DNA from: Mucor racemosus
Lineage: Eukaryota; Mucoromycota; Mucoromycetes; Mucorales; Mucoraceae
Assembly (NCBI GenBank): GCA_027405735.1
Contig: JAPEHQ010000010.1
Span: forward strand, 1,488,001-1,552,000
Length of the DNA: 64,000 nt
Direction of reading: 5' to 3'
The position numbers and the translations under genes are program-made. This document shows positions 36,281-48,358 of this stretch, piece after piece; position 1 is the stretch's first letter, and every line of letters starts with the position of its first letter. The notes beneath the pieces were generated by a model. It saw nothing but the letters and a program-made list of their open reading frames with translations, did not search any database and was not told the DNA's origin.

Positions 36281-38672
36281 CTAAACTGATCCAACAATCT
36301 CATCTGCTTTTTGTAATGCCTAAAGAAAAGAGCTCGTCAATAAAATACTAAATTAAGAGAATCATTGCCATTTACCTCAATCATCTTTTTGCATTCTTTT
36401 CTTCTTTGTCTAGTAAAGTCGGATTCTTGTAAAAGGTCATCTAATACATCGTGTTTATAAAGCTCTGTCAACAGCTCACGTTGAAGCTCCTCTTTAGAAT
36501 GATTTACAAGGTTGAGCATAATTGCCTTGGGCACCATGTCGATCATCGTACGCTTAACAATATTATAATAGGATTGAATCAATAATTCTAATTGAAAAAA
36601 AAAATCAGATTTTGTAATAGCTACAAATTGCTTGCATTAACTTACTAATTACTTCAGTCTCCATAAATTCACGATCAGATAATGCGCCTGTGGCCTTCAA
36701 GGTTGTAGGTGGCTAATCATAATGAGTTTAGTAAACTAATATAGCAATCACACAATACAATAAACTTACAGCATCCATCATACTAGAAGCTGATGGTTTC
36801 TTGGCAGTCTTTTTATTTCCTGAGAAGAAACTTCCAAAAAGTGACCCATTACTATTAGTCTCTTCAGCAGCATTCGATGCATTTGTTTGTAAAGCGTTTG
36901 TAGGGTTATGTTGTTGTTTCTTGGGTTCAATTTGTTGGTGCTGTTGATGATTTTTTTGGTTAATACGTTCAGTGACAGTAGCGATGGCTTGATGGCCATT
37001 TAAGAAATCAGGATGAGCGGTATTAATATAGCATGCTTCCATTGACACCAAGTCTGTCACTAATTTAGATGTAGGTTGAAGAGCTTTCTTGAAAAATACC
37101 AAAACGACTTGGTAGAATTTATCTTTGAGCGTGGGGAATCGCTTAAAGAATTGTTTGGTAAGTAATTGACCTAAAATACGAACTAATTCATCGTAAACCA
37201 TGTTGATACATTTGATACTGGGTTCTTCAAGACGTTTGATTTGTTGCTTGATGATAACTTCAAATGCAGTTGTTGCCACAAACAAAGCAGGTGATGAACC
37301 AGAAGAGTTGTACAAAATAGTTCGAATATCCACATCCTTGGTTTGCTCTAACGGATCAATGCTCTTGACGCCATTAGCATATAGTTCATGAAACACAAAA
37401 CTGATACGTGCACCACCAGACAATTCAAAACTGGATAAATCATTAGAATTACCATCAATGATTGTTCTAAATTCTGTACAAAATTCGGTGATAATGTTTA
37501 ATACTAAATTAGCACGATTAGCGGAGCTACCATCTTCATCTAAAGGATCGCCTAATGTTAACAATTCTTGTTGATATTTCAAAAGAGCAGCTTGGATTTT
37601 GGCTTTGATTTCAGGTAAAGTGTTGCGAATATGATGCATTAAAATCATGTTGAGCTTACGAGCCAAGAAGGGAGTACCACAATATTGGGCTTTTGATTTA
37701 TATGCAGCATGATTTTCAAAGTATTCACGTTCAGCATCTAATGCGCGTTTGATGGATTTACTATTTTCGATATCACGTTGACCACGATTAACGACAGGAA
37801 CATAACCCAAACGCAAAGGTACCACACGGCCTGCCAAAATATCAATAACATCTGTACCTTGATCCATCAAATCCACTTTGGTAAGCACACCAATTGTACG
37901 CAAACCTTCAGGATCCACATCACGGGCTAATTTGAGACCATCTGAGTTGGCTAAATCAGTATTGGCTCCAGTAACAGCCAAGATAATTGAGTTGGGTTTT
38001 GTGATATACTTTAAAATCATATCTCGAATTTGCTTTTCGATATCTTTGGGTTGATCGCCTACAGGTACTTTAGTGAGACCTGGCAAATCGATCAAGGTTA
38101 ATGTTAATACATTAGGTGAAAAAATTCGTAAATTAATGGGTTGAGGTGAGATGCCTAAATTTTTGCCAGTTTTAAGTTCGGTATCCTTGACAATTTCATC
38201 ACGAATTTTGTTGAAATCGTAAAACTTTTGGCCAGGTAAATGCAAAAATTCACCCCATTCGTTTTGGTTGTCTTTTCCTGCTTCTTCTTTGGCTGCTTCT
38301 TCCTTATTAGTTTGATCTTCTGCAGGACGGTTGATAAGTTGCAGGATCTATAACCCAAACATACACATCTATATTAGTCAAATATGTTCCATGCTGCATT
38401 TACTATCGCTACTTTACCAAGGGACGACGGGTGACGATACCAGTACCACGAGGAAGAAAATCACGGCCAACGATATTCTCTAATACAGAACTCTTACCAC
38501 TTGATTGAGAACCGATAACCGCAATTTGAGGCAAGTCAACTGGATTATGTACGCCTACAGTGGCAAAAGCATCTTGCAGCTTATTGACTTTTTTAGGTGT
38601 TAGGTATTACAGACATCCTTTTCAAAGCTTTTATACTTTACCTGTCTTGATAAGTTGTGAATCCATACTCAT
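36281..38672 (-). CDS. VPS1: dynamin-related GTPase VPS1
   Basis: Six exons: 38672-38642, 38587-38418, 38347-36770, 36712-36646, 36587-36376 and 36319-36281, giving 698 aa; yeast Vps1 is 704 aa. The GTPase domain has G1 GSQSSGKS (residues 36-43), the G2 Thr in [11 protein letters not shown]3 [14 protein letters not shown] and G4 [19 protein letters not shown], followed by middle/stalk sequence. A Gln/Asn-rich insert-B-like segment lies near residues 530-590. The GTPase effector domain is encoded by exons 4-6. There is no pleckstrin or proline-rich domain, which fits Vps1/DRP rather than classical dynamin. Vps1 drives membrane fission at endosomes, vacuoles, Golgi and peroxisomes. Two closely spaced start codons (38672 and 38666) are both possible. 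Confidence 0.95.
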
Positions 38673-39149
38673 ATTGCTTGTTCTAGTGAGGGGATAAAGA
38701 GAAAGATAGAAAGGAGAAAAGAAGAAAATCCAAGAAAAGTACCAAGAAATATAGGAAAAGCATGACGTGCATGCAATGAATGAATACGGAACTTTAATTT
38801 GATTCGTATACATGATGGTCTTTCACTCGAATGACTTTCAAAGCGAATGTTTAAAAAGTCAAAGAAAGGCTCAGAATCTCAAATATTCCAATAGATTGCT
38901 CGTTACACGGAATATAAACAAGAATTGATTGATAAATTAAAGTCAATGAATGATAAATTCATGTTTTTGGAGTGATAGATTGCGAATATTGGCTTATCTG
39001 ATGATTTACAGGAGGTAAAAAGGATTCTTTAAATCATATCGCAACAAAGACTATCAGTACATTCCTGGCTATGCAACAAAATGTGTCTATACTTCAGTTA
39101 CCCTTTTCGTCATTTGTGAATAGTAGTTACTTTAAGAGTACTATTTGAT

Positions 39150-39183
<34 letters not shown>

Positions 39184-40089
39184 GTGTGCATTGGTTATAT
39201 AATTCATTCTAGAATACATTAAACATATTGTTTATTTACTTGAATAATAATAATGCAGCAAGGTTTCGAAACCGTATTTTGCCATTTGCATGCAGAGTTT
39301 CATGCAAAATGTTCACAAGTATTTATGGTTTTCAAAAACTCTGACAACTAGTAATCGCTAGAATATGGCATCACGTTGCAAATAAACAATCCTTTAAAAT
39401 AAAAAATTAGTATCTAAATTTTAAAGGAAGCCTTCTTTAGGTTTTTGTATTTCCATTTTTTTCTTCTGCGATCCTGATATTTTTCACAGTATACGATGTA
39501 TTAAAAGGCTCTGAAGCACTGTAAAACTAGGTAACTATGTATTTCGAACTAATTTCAAACGTATATATCAAGCATATATGTAATGATCTGTGATCTTGGA
39601 TAAATATTATGGTCAAAATGATATGCGATATGCTAATGATATGGTTTTTAATATTAGAGATCGGTGAACATTGGTTGAAGGAAGGTTGCTGTTCTTATTT
39701 GTAAATTAGATATTTATTGAGAAAAATAAATAAGGATGTAAAGAGAAAGAAAGACGGATAACTCTACAAGGAATTACGGAAAGATTTCCTTGTAGTATTA
39801 ATAGGAGCATTTGATATGAACATTACTGCTGTGCATTATTATAGTAATAATTTGATTCATTACAATAATACATCAGTTTTTTTATTCGTACAGCACTGGA
39901 TTTTGTGCAGAAATGTAAAGTCTTGATATCGGATATTATAAATACGAAACTCCTAGTGTACTAAGTATATCCAGCAGCAATTAACAAGAACGTTTGGACC
40001 TCAATTATGATACCATATTATTTCATCCCAGTGGTTAGTTAATCAAATAGCTATCAAATCAACATCCAAGCATCTTTAGCGCAACGTTG
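38673..40089. other. VPS1 upstream and intergenic, no gene seen
   Basis: AT-rich DNA with one long T run (about 39151-39181). No supported gene. Confidence 0.5.
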
Positions 40090-41700
40090 AAATAATGCAA
40101 CTCATTGTAAGCTCTGCAAGCACGATTAGATTATGATTGATCCATTTCAATTCATGGACTACTATCAAACAGATCTAATGGTTCAATAGTGCCTTAAATT
40201 ACATCTCAGGATCTCAATGTCAAATCAATATACAGTAAAAGGCCATACTTTTATATCTAAATAAACTATATCTTGTTTTTATTATACAGTTGAAGAACTG
40301 ATTTATTACTCATTCTTTTATAATTGTATTCTTTTTTAAGTATTATTTATCAAACATGAAAATATACGACACAACATGTGGTGTTATTGGACAGAAATAT
40401 CATGTTTTGCTGGCGGTTTTCTCAATTCACAGTGGTTTGTGAAGGTAGAGATATAAATTTTTATACAAGATACATTTAAATCTACCTACTATGTATAATT
40501 GGAGATTAATTGGATCAATTTTCACAAGGATAGGGTTTTTTTTCTTTGTTTTCTACAGTTGTAAACATTAGTTTATTATTTTGTAAAGCTTAAAACTCAT
40601 TATCTAGGGCTTAATTTCTGTATTAACAAGATAGATCTACTTAATTGCTACTCTGCATTTTTTGTTTTAACAAAAAACATTGATTTTTCATCCAGATAAC
40701 CAAAATAATAGTTTATCACAGCTTAAAATCTATCACAACGGGGTTCCAAAATTTATTTGTTGAAATGAATGAAAAATGAATGAAAAATGATTCAAAAAAA
40801 CAAAATCGTTTAATGGCTCATGAGCTGCAAAGTAAGTCGACCTAGCGTATTAAATGGTTTTTGTACAGTTTTGGATTCTGCATCCATCTAAATAAAATTT
40901 AGACAAACATTTCACATTAGATTTTGCGTAAAATGTAATTGAAATTTTGGAGGTTTTTTGAGAATACACATTAATTTTGATAAACATATCTAACCTATAA
41001 GTAATTGAAATAGTGCGCAAAAAAATTATCTATTGATTGAGCTATTATTTAACCTTTTAGCTGTATTTTTCGTAGAGAAAACGAGATTTTTGTCCAAATT
41101 TTTTCAGATTCAGAATTTGGGATGAGGGTATACAAGGGGAAAATGGAAGCTAGAAATGAAGGTCTATTTTTGTACACATTTTTGAGGATATCTCCACGAA
41201 AAATCAATATTTTGAAAAAAACTAAATTGGATCCAAGAGAGCTCTACGAGCTTAATAATATGAATGCAAAAAAAATGTTTCTCAATTTAACGAATATTTT
41301 GAAACCTACTATAGAAATGCCAAAAAAAAACGAAAAAAAATAAAAGTGCCCAGAATTTTTTTATATTAAAATATGTTATAGAGCACCTTAAAACAAGTAA
41401 GTTTTATTATTAAAGAGTGTTAGTATAGCTTAATTATTTCTAGAGATATGAAACCTCAAAGTTTTCAATTCTTTAGCAGTAGAATACGCGTAAAATTCTG
41501 AAACATTAGCGCTGAAAAATTAATACCACCTGCAAAAAGTAGGATATTTCTGGATACTTATTTTTGGATTAAAGCTGAACATCTCAGGTACATTGGCATA
41601 TAATTTTTTCTTGGTGTTATTTAGTGAAAACAAAAAGTAGAGCATGGATGAAAAGGCGGACCTAGTTTAAATTAATCATGGTTTTAGAAGAGACATGGTT
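40090..41700 (+). repeat. interspersed repeat family, copy C
   Basis: Longest uninterrupted copy of the A/B/C family, alignable with the reverse complement of 15140-17130 over almost its full length. It begins near AAGCTCTGCAAGCACG (about 40111) and ends near GACCTAGTTT (about 41661). The conserved small frame is at 41122-41343 (73 codons). No mobility protein or terminal repeats are recognised. Confidence 0.8.
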
Positions 41701-42000
41701 TGATTTTTTTTTGATTTTTTACGAAATAAATATATATTGAATATTCAAATATTTTAGCTTATATCTCTATATCATACTTTATAATTTCATACCGTTAACC
41801 ATATATAAACCGTCTTAAAAATAGTGGCTGCATAATTTTGAACAAATCTTTCTCGCTGTATCATTTGTACAGTATAATAAATATGAGCGAAACGCTGTTG
41901 GGTCATTATTAAGCAACAAAAAGCGACATTTATACAATGATGCAACCGTAATATTAATTTTATTTGATTTCTACTATTACAGCCAACATACAAGGAACAA

Positions 42001-43215
42001 TCATCGAAGATCTTTCACTGAGCTATAATTTCTTGTCCTTCCATGAGGTGTCATTAATCTACGTCCATATCTTGCGTTTGATTCGTAATTTTGATATGGT
42101 TGATTATATTGGGAGTAGTCTTGCGTTGGATAGGAACTGTGATTATAAGATCCTATATTATACATACGTTGATATTGCTGTTGCTGTTGCTGCTGTTGGC
42201 GATAGGGATACGATTGATTATTGTTGTACATCATACTGTTATTATATAAATGTTGTTGCTGTTGCTGTCGTTGTAATTGTTGTTGTTGGGTCATCATTTG
42301 AGTTAATGCTGCTAATGCCACTTGTTGTTGCTGCTGTTGCTGTTGTCGCTGATGTTGCATTATCAATTGCTGTTGTAGCATTTGCTGTTGTTGCTGTTGT
42401 TGTTGTTGTTGCATTAACAAATTATGTGGCTGTTGTTGTTGCTGTTGTTGTTCCATCATAAGCATCATCATAAGCATTTGAGCTTGTTGCTGTTGCTGTT
42501 GTTGATGCTGTTGTGCTTGAGGATTAAATGGCATCATCATTCCCATGTTTGCCAATGTTGCTAATTGTTGCTGTTGCTGGACTTGCTGTTGTTGCTGTGC
42601 CTGAACATGTTGCTGAACTTGTTGTACCTGTTGTTGCTGTGCCTGTTGCTGTGCCTGTTGTTGTGCCTGTTGTTGTTGGATTTGCTGTTGTTGTTGAGCT
42701 TGCTGTTGTTGTTGTTGTTGTTGTTGTTGTTGAGCTTGCTGCCTGATAGCCATTTCATCTACCATAGGTGCAGGCGGTCCATTGGGCATAGATACTGGCT
42801 GTGGCATTTGTTGTGGCAATATAGTTCTTGCATCTAAAGGTGGATACTTTGGAGCCAAATGTAATTTATCTAAAAGCCCATCTAAAAAGCCTCTACTTTG
42901 TGGCATGTAAGGATGAATTTGTTGTCGCATCATTGCAGGATTTTGTTGCATCATCATGTTTGGTAGTTGATGAGGCATTTTGGGTATAGAGGTTACATGT
43001 GGAGGTGGTATTTCTACAGCTGCTGGAGGTGGTGGAGGAACTACTACTGGAGCTGCTGCTGCTACTGCTGCTGCTGTTGTTGTTTTTACGGGGGCGGGGA
43101 CTGGAGCGGGGGCGGGGACAGTAGCGGGTATTGGAACTGGTTCTGCCACTGCTGCAGTAGCTGGATTTGACTCAACAGCAGGTGCGGAAGGTATAGAAAT
43201 AGCTTCTTCGGGCAT
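42001..43215 (-). CDS. polyglutamine-rich protein of unknown function
   Basis: Single exon, 404 aa from the Met at 43215. An in-frame Met at 43302 would add 29 hydrophobic residues, but the downstream Met begins soluble Ala/Pro-rich sequence and is preferred. Order: Ala/Pro/Val-rich segment (about 1-75), Met/Pro/Gln segment, a short ordered-looking block (SRGFLDGLLDKLHLAPKYPP, about 110-130), then more than 200 residues dominated by Gln runs with Ala, Met and Leu. The tail is Tyr/Asn/Ser-rich and ends with a basic patch. The Gln runs are mixed CAA/CAG. Such composition is typical of transcription co-regulators and prion-like proteins, but I recognise no domain. It is divergent from the acyltransferase gene. 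Confidence 0.75.
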   Translation of the reverse strand: MPEEAISIPSAPAVESNPATAAVAEPVPIPATVPAPAPVPAPVKTTTAAAVAAAAPVVVPPPPPAAVEIPPPHVTSIPKMPHQLPNMMMQQNPAMMRQQIHPYMPQSRGFLDGLLDKLHLAPKYPPLDARTILPQQMPQPVSMPNGPPAPMVDEMAIRQQAQQQQQQQQQQQAQQQQQIQQQQAQQQAQQQAQQQQVQQVQQHVQAQQQQQVQQQQQLATLANMGMMMPFNPQAQQHQQQQQQQAQMLMMMLMMEQQQQQQQPHNLLMQQQQQQQQQQMLQQQLIMQHQRQQQQQQQQVALAALTQMMTQQQQLQRQQQQQHLYNNSMMYNNNQSYPYRQQQQQQQQYQRMYNIGSYNHSSYPTQDYSQYNQPYQNYESNARYGRRLMTPHGRTRNYSSVKDLR

Positions 43216-43548
43216 TTCGAAGTTTAGAGGATAAGATATATAATAGAAAGGGGGAAAAGAAGAAAGGGAAAAAATAGAGAACAAAACAAACAATTCAGAC
43301 AAGAAACGATAAGATGATGATGGTGTTCGAGTGACGGCTTGGAGTTACCTACATCTTTTTAAAAAGTCTAATTCTGGACTGATTGAAAAACAATGAGTAT
43401 TTGTGCTCCAATTAGCAATCCTTGTGATCATCTTTAGGAACCCTTTTTTTGAGTAAATTTTATTTCATCTGCAGCATATCATTATGTTAATTCCACCCCA
43501 GCTACAAATTACCTTTTTTTTTCTCTCTCTTATTTTTTTATTTACAAA
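43216..43548. promoter_or_regulatory. divergent promoter, polyQ protein / acyltransferase
   Basis: 333 bp between the two start codons, with purine-rich leader on the minus side and a C/T-rich tract ending at the plus-strand start. No clear TATA element. Confidence 0.45.
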
Positions 43549-45304
43549 ATGCCTTTTGGTTTCTACCACGAGGTGGTGTGTACTGTATCTAGAAGCGCAT
43601 TATGGTCATTTTTTAGCGATATCAAGCTTGAAGATGTTGATAATGTACCTTCAGAATCTCAACCTTTTATTGTGTAAGTAGATAAATATCTATATCTCCA
43701 TATCTATTTAAAATATAAATTTCCTTTGCAATGTTTAGTGCCGCTACCCATCACAATATGATTGTCGACCCTGCTGTTTTATCTGTTACATTTCCCAATA
43801 AACGTCGACTTCATTATTGGGCAAAGGACAGCATGTTTAAAAATCCATATGCAGCTTCATTCTTGAATGATTGTGGTGTTGTACCAGTTGATAGAACAAC
43901 TAAAAACAACTCTTTACTTTATGCTGCCACATTTGATGTTTTGAAGCTTGGCGAAGCAGTAGCTGTATTTCCAGAGGGAACTAGCCATACTTTGCCAAGA
44001 TTAGGTACATTTAAAGATGGCACTAGTTTTGTGAGTTTCATTTTATTTGAATTTGAATTGGCATTTTGTATTTATCAGCAACACATTTGGGAAAATTTAA
44101 TAGGCTGCTTTGGAATATGCGAAAATCAACCATGATGAGGGGCTCAATAAATTCGCTCCAATTTTACCTGTTGGTATCGTGTATCCTGAGAAATCAAAAT
44201 ATAGAAGTGTCGTTATTGTAAAGTAAGTAGAGAAAACGATGATAGTTATACAATCAAGATTTTAAATGAAGATTGTCTCTTAGATACGGAAAGCCCATTC
44301 CTATTGAGCCTTACTTGCCTTTATATTTAGAAAACCCCAAAAAAGCCGCTAAAGAATTAACAAAGGCTACCGAACAAGCAATGGAGAAATTAACAGTGAA
44401 TGCACCTGATTGGGATAGTAAGTATGCTGCTGACATGGCCAGATGGTTATTATTCCCGGGAGAAAATGGTTTAATGAAGGATTATATACCTATTACTCAA
44501 AGGTAAGTAGTTTATTTAAAAGAACGTCTACATGATAATTTATTATTTAATATTAGTTTAATTAATGCAATGCATACATTGGGAGAAAAAGATGTTGAGA
44601 TTGCTAAACTTCAAAAGAGTCTAGTCGTATACAAATTAGAACTGGAATCTTTGCTATTAAAAGATGCACAAATTGCCAAGTATAACGAAAAGGATATTAC
44701 GGCTATTTCAACTACCGTGCAATTATTACAACGTACAGCTGCTAGTTTGATCGATTTACCCTTATTTTTACCGGGCCTGGTAGCCCATTTGCCACTTTAT
44801 GTAGCTGGTTATATTGCAGGTCATGTAGAAATTTACGAAGAAGTAAGAGCTCAAAACAAGATCTTCTTTGGAATGGCTCTTGTACCTCTTATTTATTTAG
44901 TATCATTTATTTGGGGTTGGTTTGCCTTGTTTGGTGGTACCTTCTTTGGTTTCTTTACTGCGTTGGCTACATTAGGTGTATTTGTCTGGTACCATGTCAC
45001 TTCTATCGATGAACGTTATGAAAATTTCAAGGATTTACAAGGTAGATGGCGCTTATTTGATGCTGTTGTCCTCGGGCGTGGCATGTGGAGACGTAAGGAC
45101 CGTATTTTAGAATTGAAGAAATTAAGAACTGAGAGTTTGGCTCGGGTTCGTAAAATGATCACTACATACAAGTCAACGAATGATGATGTGCATGTGGTTT
45201 GGTTAGCTCTTCGCCAACGTGTGAGACAATTTGGTGATGTTTCAAAGCTTCGCTCAAAGAAGAAGGCTTTAGCAAAGCAATATGAATGGTGTTTTGAAGG
45301 ATAA
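43549..45304 (+). CDS. glycerol-3-phosphate / DHAP acyltransferase (GPT2/SCT1-like)
   Basis: Five exons: 43549-43673, 43739-44030, 44104-44222, 44284-44502 and 44557-45304, giving 500 aa. The PlsC-type acyltransferase domain shows the H-x4-D motif HHNMIVD (H47-D52), a substrate-binding FPEGTSH near residue 120 and the later LPVGIVYP segment. The C-terminal third has three or more membrane segments (LIDLPLFLPGLVAHLPLYVAG, FFGMALVPLIYLVSFIWGWF and the next Gly/Phe-rich helix) and ends in a basic tail. In fungi such ER enzymes acylate the sn-1 position of glycerol-3-phosphate or dihydroxyacetone phosphate, the first step of phospholipid and triacylglycerol synthesis. It is shorter than yeast Gpt2/Sct1 (about 740-760 aa), which have longer C-terminal tails. 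Confidence 0.9.
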
Positions 45305-45507
45305 ATTAAATAAACTTTTTTTTTTTTTTGTGTGTTATCACGGAGATTCATTGATTTTTATGCTGTAAAATGTCTTGCTGGAAGGTCCTACCTTGCTCGG
45401 CCGGACCATTAAAAATTTCGAATATTTTTTTTTTCAATACATAGTATTAGAAAAATGCTGAAAATGATGAATTCCTCCCTTTTCACCGAGCCCTTCGACA
45501 CAGCAAT
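45305..45507. promoter_or_regulatory. eS27 promoter region
   Basis: 203 bp between the acyltransferase stop and the eS27 start. A GC-rich patch at 45384-45407 begins GGTCC and ends with its complement GGACC, and contains CCTACCTT (45387-45394), an 8-mer also found upstream of eS21. Confidence 0.45.
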
Positions 45508-46194
45508 ATGACCGTATGTACCAGAAGGATATATAATCAAGTGAATTGAATGATGGGTTATGCATTGATGATCGATGGATGATGTAAAATGGAAGATTAT
45601 TTGGATGGATGGATAGATGCGACATGAAAAAATTCCGGAAACAATTTTATTATCCTGTATACAAAGATCAAACTACGCATTTTCAACTTGTTTTCATGCC
45701 AACATCATTAAACAAACTTAATTGCAATAAAATATGCAAAAAATCCCATCATTTAATCGCTTTTTTCATATATCAAATAATATTGCATAATTTATTTGAA
45801 ATATTAATGTGATTTTTTGTATAGTTGGCTATTGATCTTCTTAACCCCTCTGTTGAACACGAGAAGCGCTCTCACAAGCTCAAGAGACTTGTGCAATCTC
45901 CCAACTCTTACTTCATGGACGTTAAGTGTCCTGGTAAGTTTATTTTATTTTGCGTAATTTTGAGAGATTTTGTATTAATGAATTATCTTTTCTAGGTTGT
46001 TTGAACATCAGCACCGTTTTCAGCCACGCTCAAACTGTTGTTTTGTGCTCTTCTTGCGGTACTGTCTTGTGCCAACCTACTGGTGGTCGTGCTCGCTTGA
46101 CTGAGGGTAAGCTTTTAAATATATTTAATTAAATCAATTCAATTCTAATATATATTATTTTGTAGGCTGTTCTTTCCGTAGAAAGGCCAACTAA
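45508..46194 (+). CDS. RPS27: 40S ribosomal protein eS27
   Basis: Four exons: 45508-45513 (ATGACC), 45825-45933, 45996-46106 and 46166-46194, giving 84 aa, the family length. The C4 zinc ribbon is intact: CPGC ... CSSCGTVLC, with the hallmark [24 protein letters not shown] [12 protein letters not shown] and the terminal TEGCSFRRK. eS27 is a zinc-binding protein of the small ribosomal subunit. The first exon holds two codons followed by GTATGT and a 311-nt intron, much longer than other introns here. The resulting start [10 protein letters not shown] fits fungal eS27, but exon 1 is less certain than the rest. A genomic A34 run lies about 155 bp after the stop. Confidence 0.93.
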
Positions 46195-46346
46195 GCTTTT
46201 ATTAGTTAAAGCCGTTCAAACTTGTTTTTATGATTTCTGTTGTATATGGCTCGAACTAAGCTGTTAATTTTTTTTTACTATTGTAAATTACCCACAACGT
46301 TTTTATCAACTTTTTCTTCCTTTATTTCGCCAATAAAAGCATAAAA

Positions 46347-46385
<39 letters not shown>

Positions 46386-48358
46386 ACATATTTAAATGAT
46401 GTTGGACATACTTTGTTTATATTAATCTATTTGCTAAAAGGTTGAGATACATGCATTTTTAGTATTAACCATTAAAATTGATATTGTGGAGATGTCCTTA
46501 CATTTCTATAGGTCTTTCTTTGAAGAAGCCAATATGATGGCTGATGCATTTTTCACTCATTCATGCATATATTTTTGCGGATTTCCAGAAATTGCGTCAA
46601 TCAAGACATAGTTTTTTTTAAATTTCTGAAATTTATGGCATGGAATTAAATAAAGAGTATGTGGTGCCTGGAAAAAATCATGCAATAGGTAGGTTGCCCT
46701 GAAGATTTACTGTCTGACATGCGGCAATTCAATCTACTGCCAGCCTTAGAGATTGTCAATTTTATTGGATGTTTGCGACCATAATTTACATGATAATACC
46801 ATGAAATCCGTGTGATATGTACTAAACTTCTTTAAGTATATTTGTCTTTTTTTTTTTCCAAAATTCATTGAAATCACATACAAAACTGAAGGATTTGAAA
46901 ATGCTTTGCAAAAACGGTAGTACCTTTTTTTTAAAAATCCAGTTGTCGCCCATTCAATTTCCCAAAACCTTGTAGATCTGCATACCTTTTTCAAAGGCAT
47001 GGTGTATTTACTTAAATGGAACGCCTGATCTGATGAGATAAAAATTATGAACGAGAACCTGGCATTGTGGAATGTATTTCTGGTTGTATAATTCGTAGAG
47101 CTTTTTTTTTTCATAAGCCAAAAGATCTCTTTAAACGCTGGATTGCTTTATTTGAGTACATAAAATATAATGATAGGCCCAGTTGTTTTGTTAAACATCC
47201 CCATTTTACGTGCTATTGTTCAGTTCAGTAAAGCTATTACATAATTAGTAAATGCCAAGTGATGCATTGATGCAAAAAAAAACTCCGTTCTGTTAATTAG
47301 CTGTGGAATCGAGCTCCTAATGCCATATTTTTTCAGATATTTCGTTGCTATTTTATAAAAAAAAAGATATAATTTTATTTCATCGATAGAAGTAATTTGT
47401 TTAAATTCATGTGACTGAACTTGAAGGTTATATCTTTGAGGCAGTACGATGCGTGTTTCGCTGTAAAGTTTGCTATGTACATTACAATTGTCTCACAAAC
47501 GGAATAAATAGCCTATTCAATTGTTACTCTGCGGTGATTTCCTCTTTGATTATAGTGCCCGTAAATCAGTGTATATGGACATGCTTAGTATATGTATTCT
47601 GTCTACTCAGTAACAATACTGAGCTGAATGTTGCCATATAGATATTTACTTGTGGATAGTTTATCAACTGTTCATTCGAAAAAATAACGCCTAATAATAA
47701 AGCTAGAATTTTTCGTCCATGTTCGGTAAAATGAGAGCACATGTGAGCTACTTAATTATAGCAACGCGTATGTATACATCATAGCCTAGTACGTTAAACA
47801 AAACGTTGATTATCTTGGGTCTCGGATTCCATATCAGTGTATGACAGTAAGATTTGTATTTCTAACGCTAACCCCATTAATAAACATGAAAGCAGGGCTT
47901 TCTTTTAATTGCTATACATGTAATCGTAAAGCGAAATTTTCGCTGTTATAACTATAAATTCACGCTTTTTACGTTTTCATCGAGTATGATACAAGTTTTA
48001 TAATGTCAATTATCTCAAATATTATCAGAGAAATAGTTGCCCTGAGGTATATAATATTCTACCCAAGAACAAAAAAAAAAAAAAGACCATTCTGGATTTT
48101 TAAGTAGTGTTTATTTATTTATCCTTAAGTATTTGCCACTTTCCTTTTCATCGTCGTGGGAAAAAGAACTTTATGTGTTTGTTGGCCCTTCCGTTATTTT
48201 AAAATATCATTTTATTTATGTGTTACAAGAAAAAAAAGTTTTTTTTTTATATGTTGTTATTTATTTTATATAATTCATGTCAACATGAAAAATTTGGGGT
48301 TGTGGGTATTTTGTACAATAAAATAAGGATAATAAGAGAATATGTATATAAAATAATG
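46195..48358. other. 2.1-kb intergenic, no gene seen
   Basis: Starts with the eS27 3' flank (AATAAA at 46332-46337 and an A34 tract at 46350-46383). The frames at 46746-47114 minus and 47411-47641 plus have no recognisable features. Confidence 0.5.

Noticed and set aside
43216..43302. N-terminal extension of the polyQ protein as a signal anchor
   Set aside because: The extension is encoded by a pyrimidine-biased (on the minus strand) leader; the Met at 43215 begins typical soluble sequence. Not excluded, but less likely.
45016..45351. 111-codon frame antisense to the acyltransferase
   Set aside because: Overlaps a well supported coding exon on the other strand.
45514..45824. Intronic C/D box snoRNA in the long eS27 intron
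   Set aside because: TGATGA-like words are present, but no CTGA D box was found at a suitable distance.
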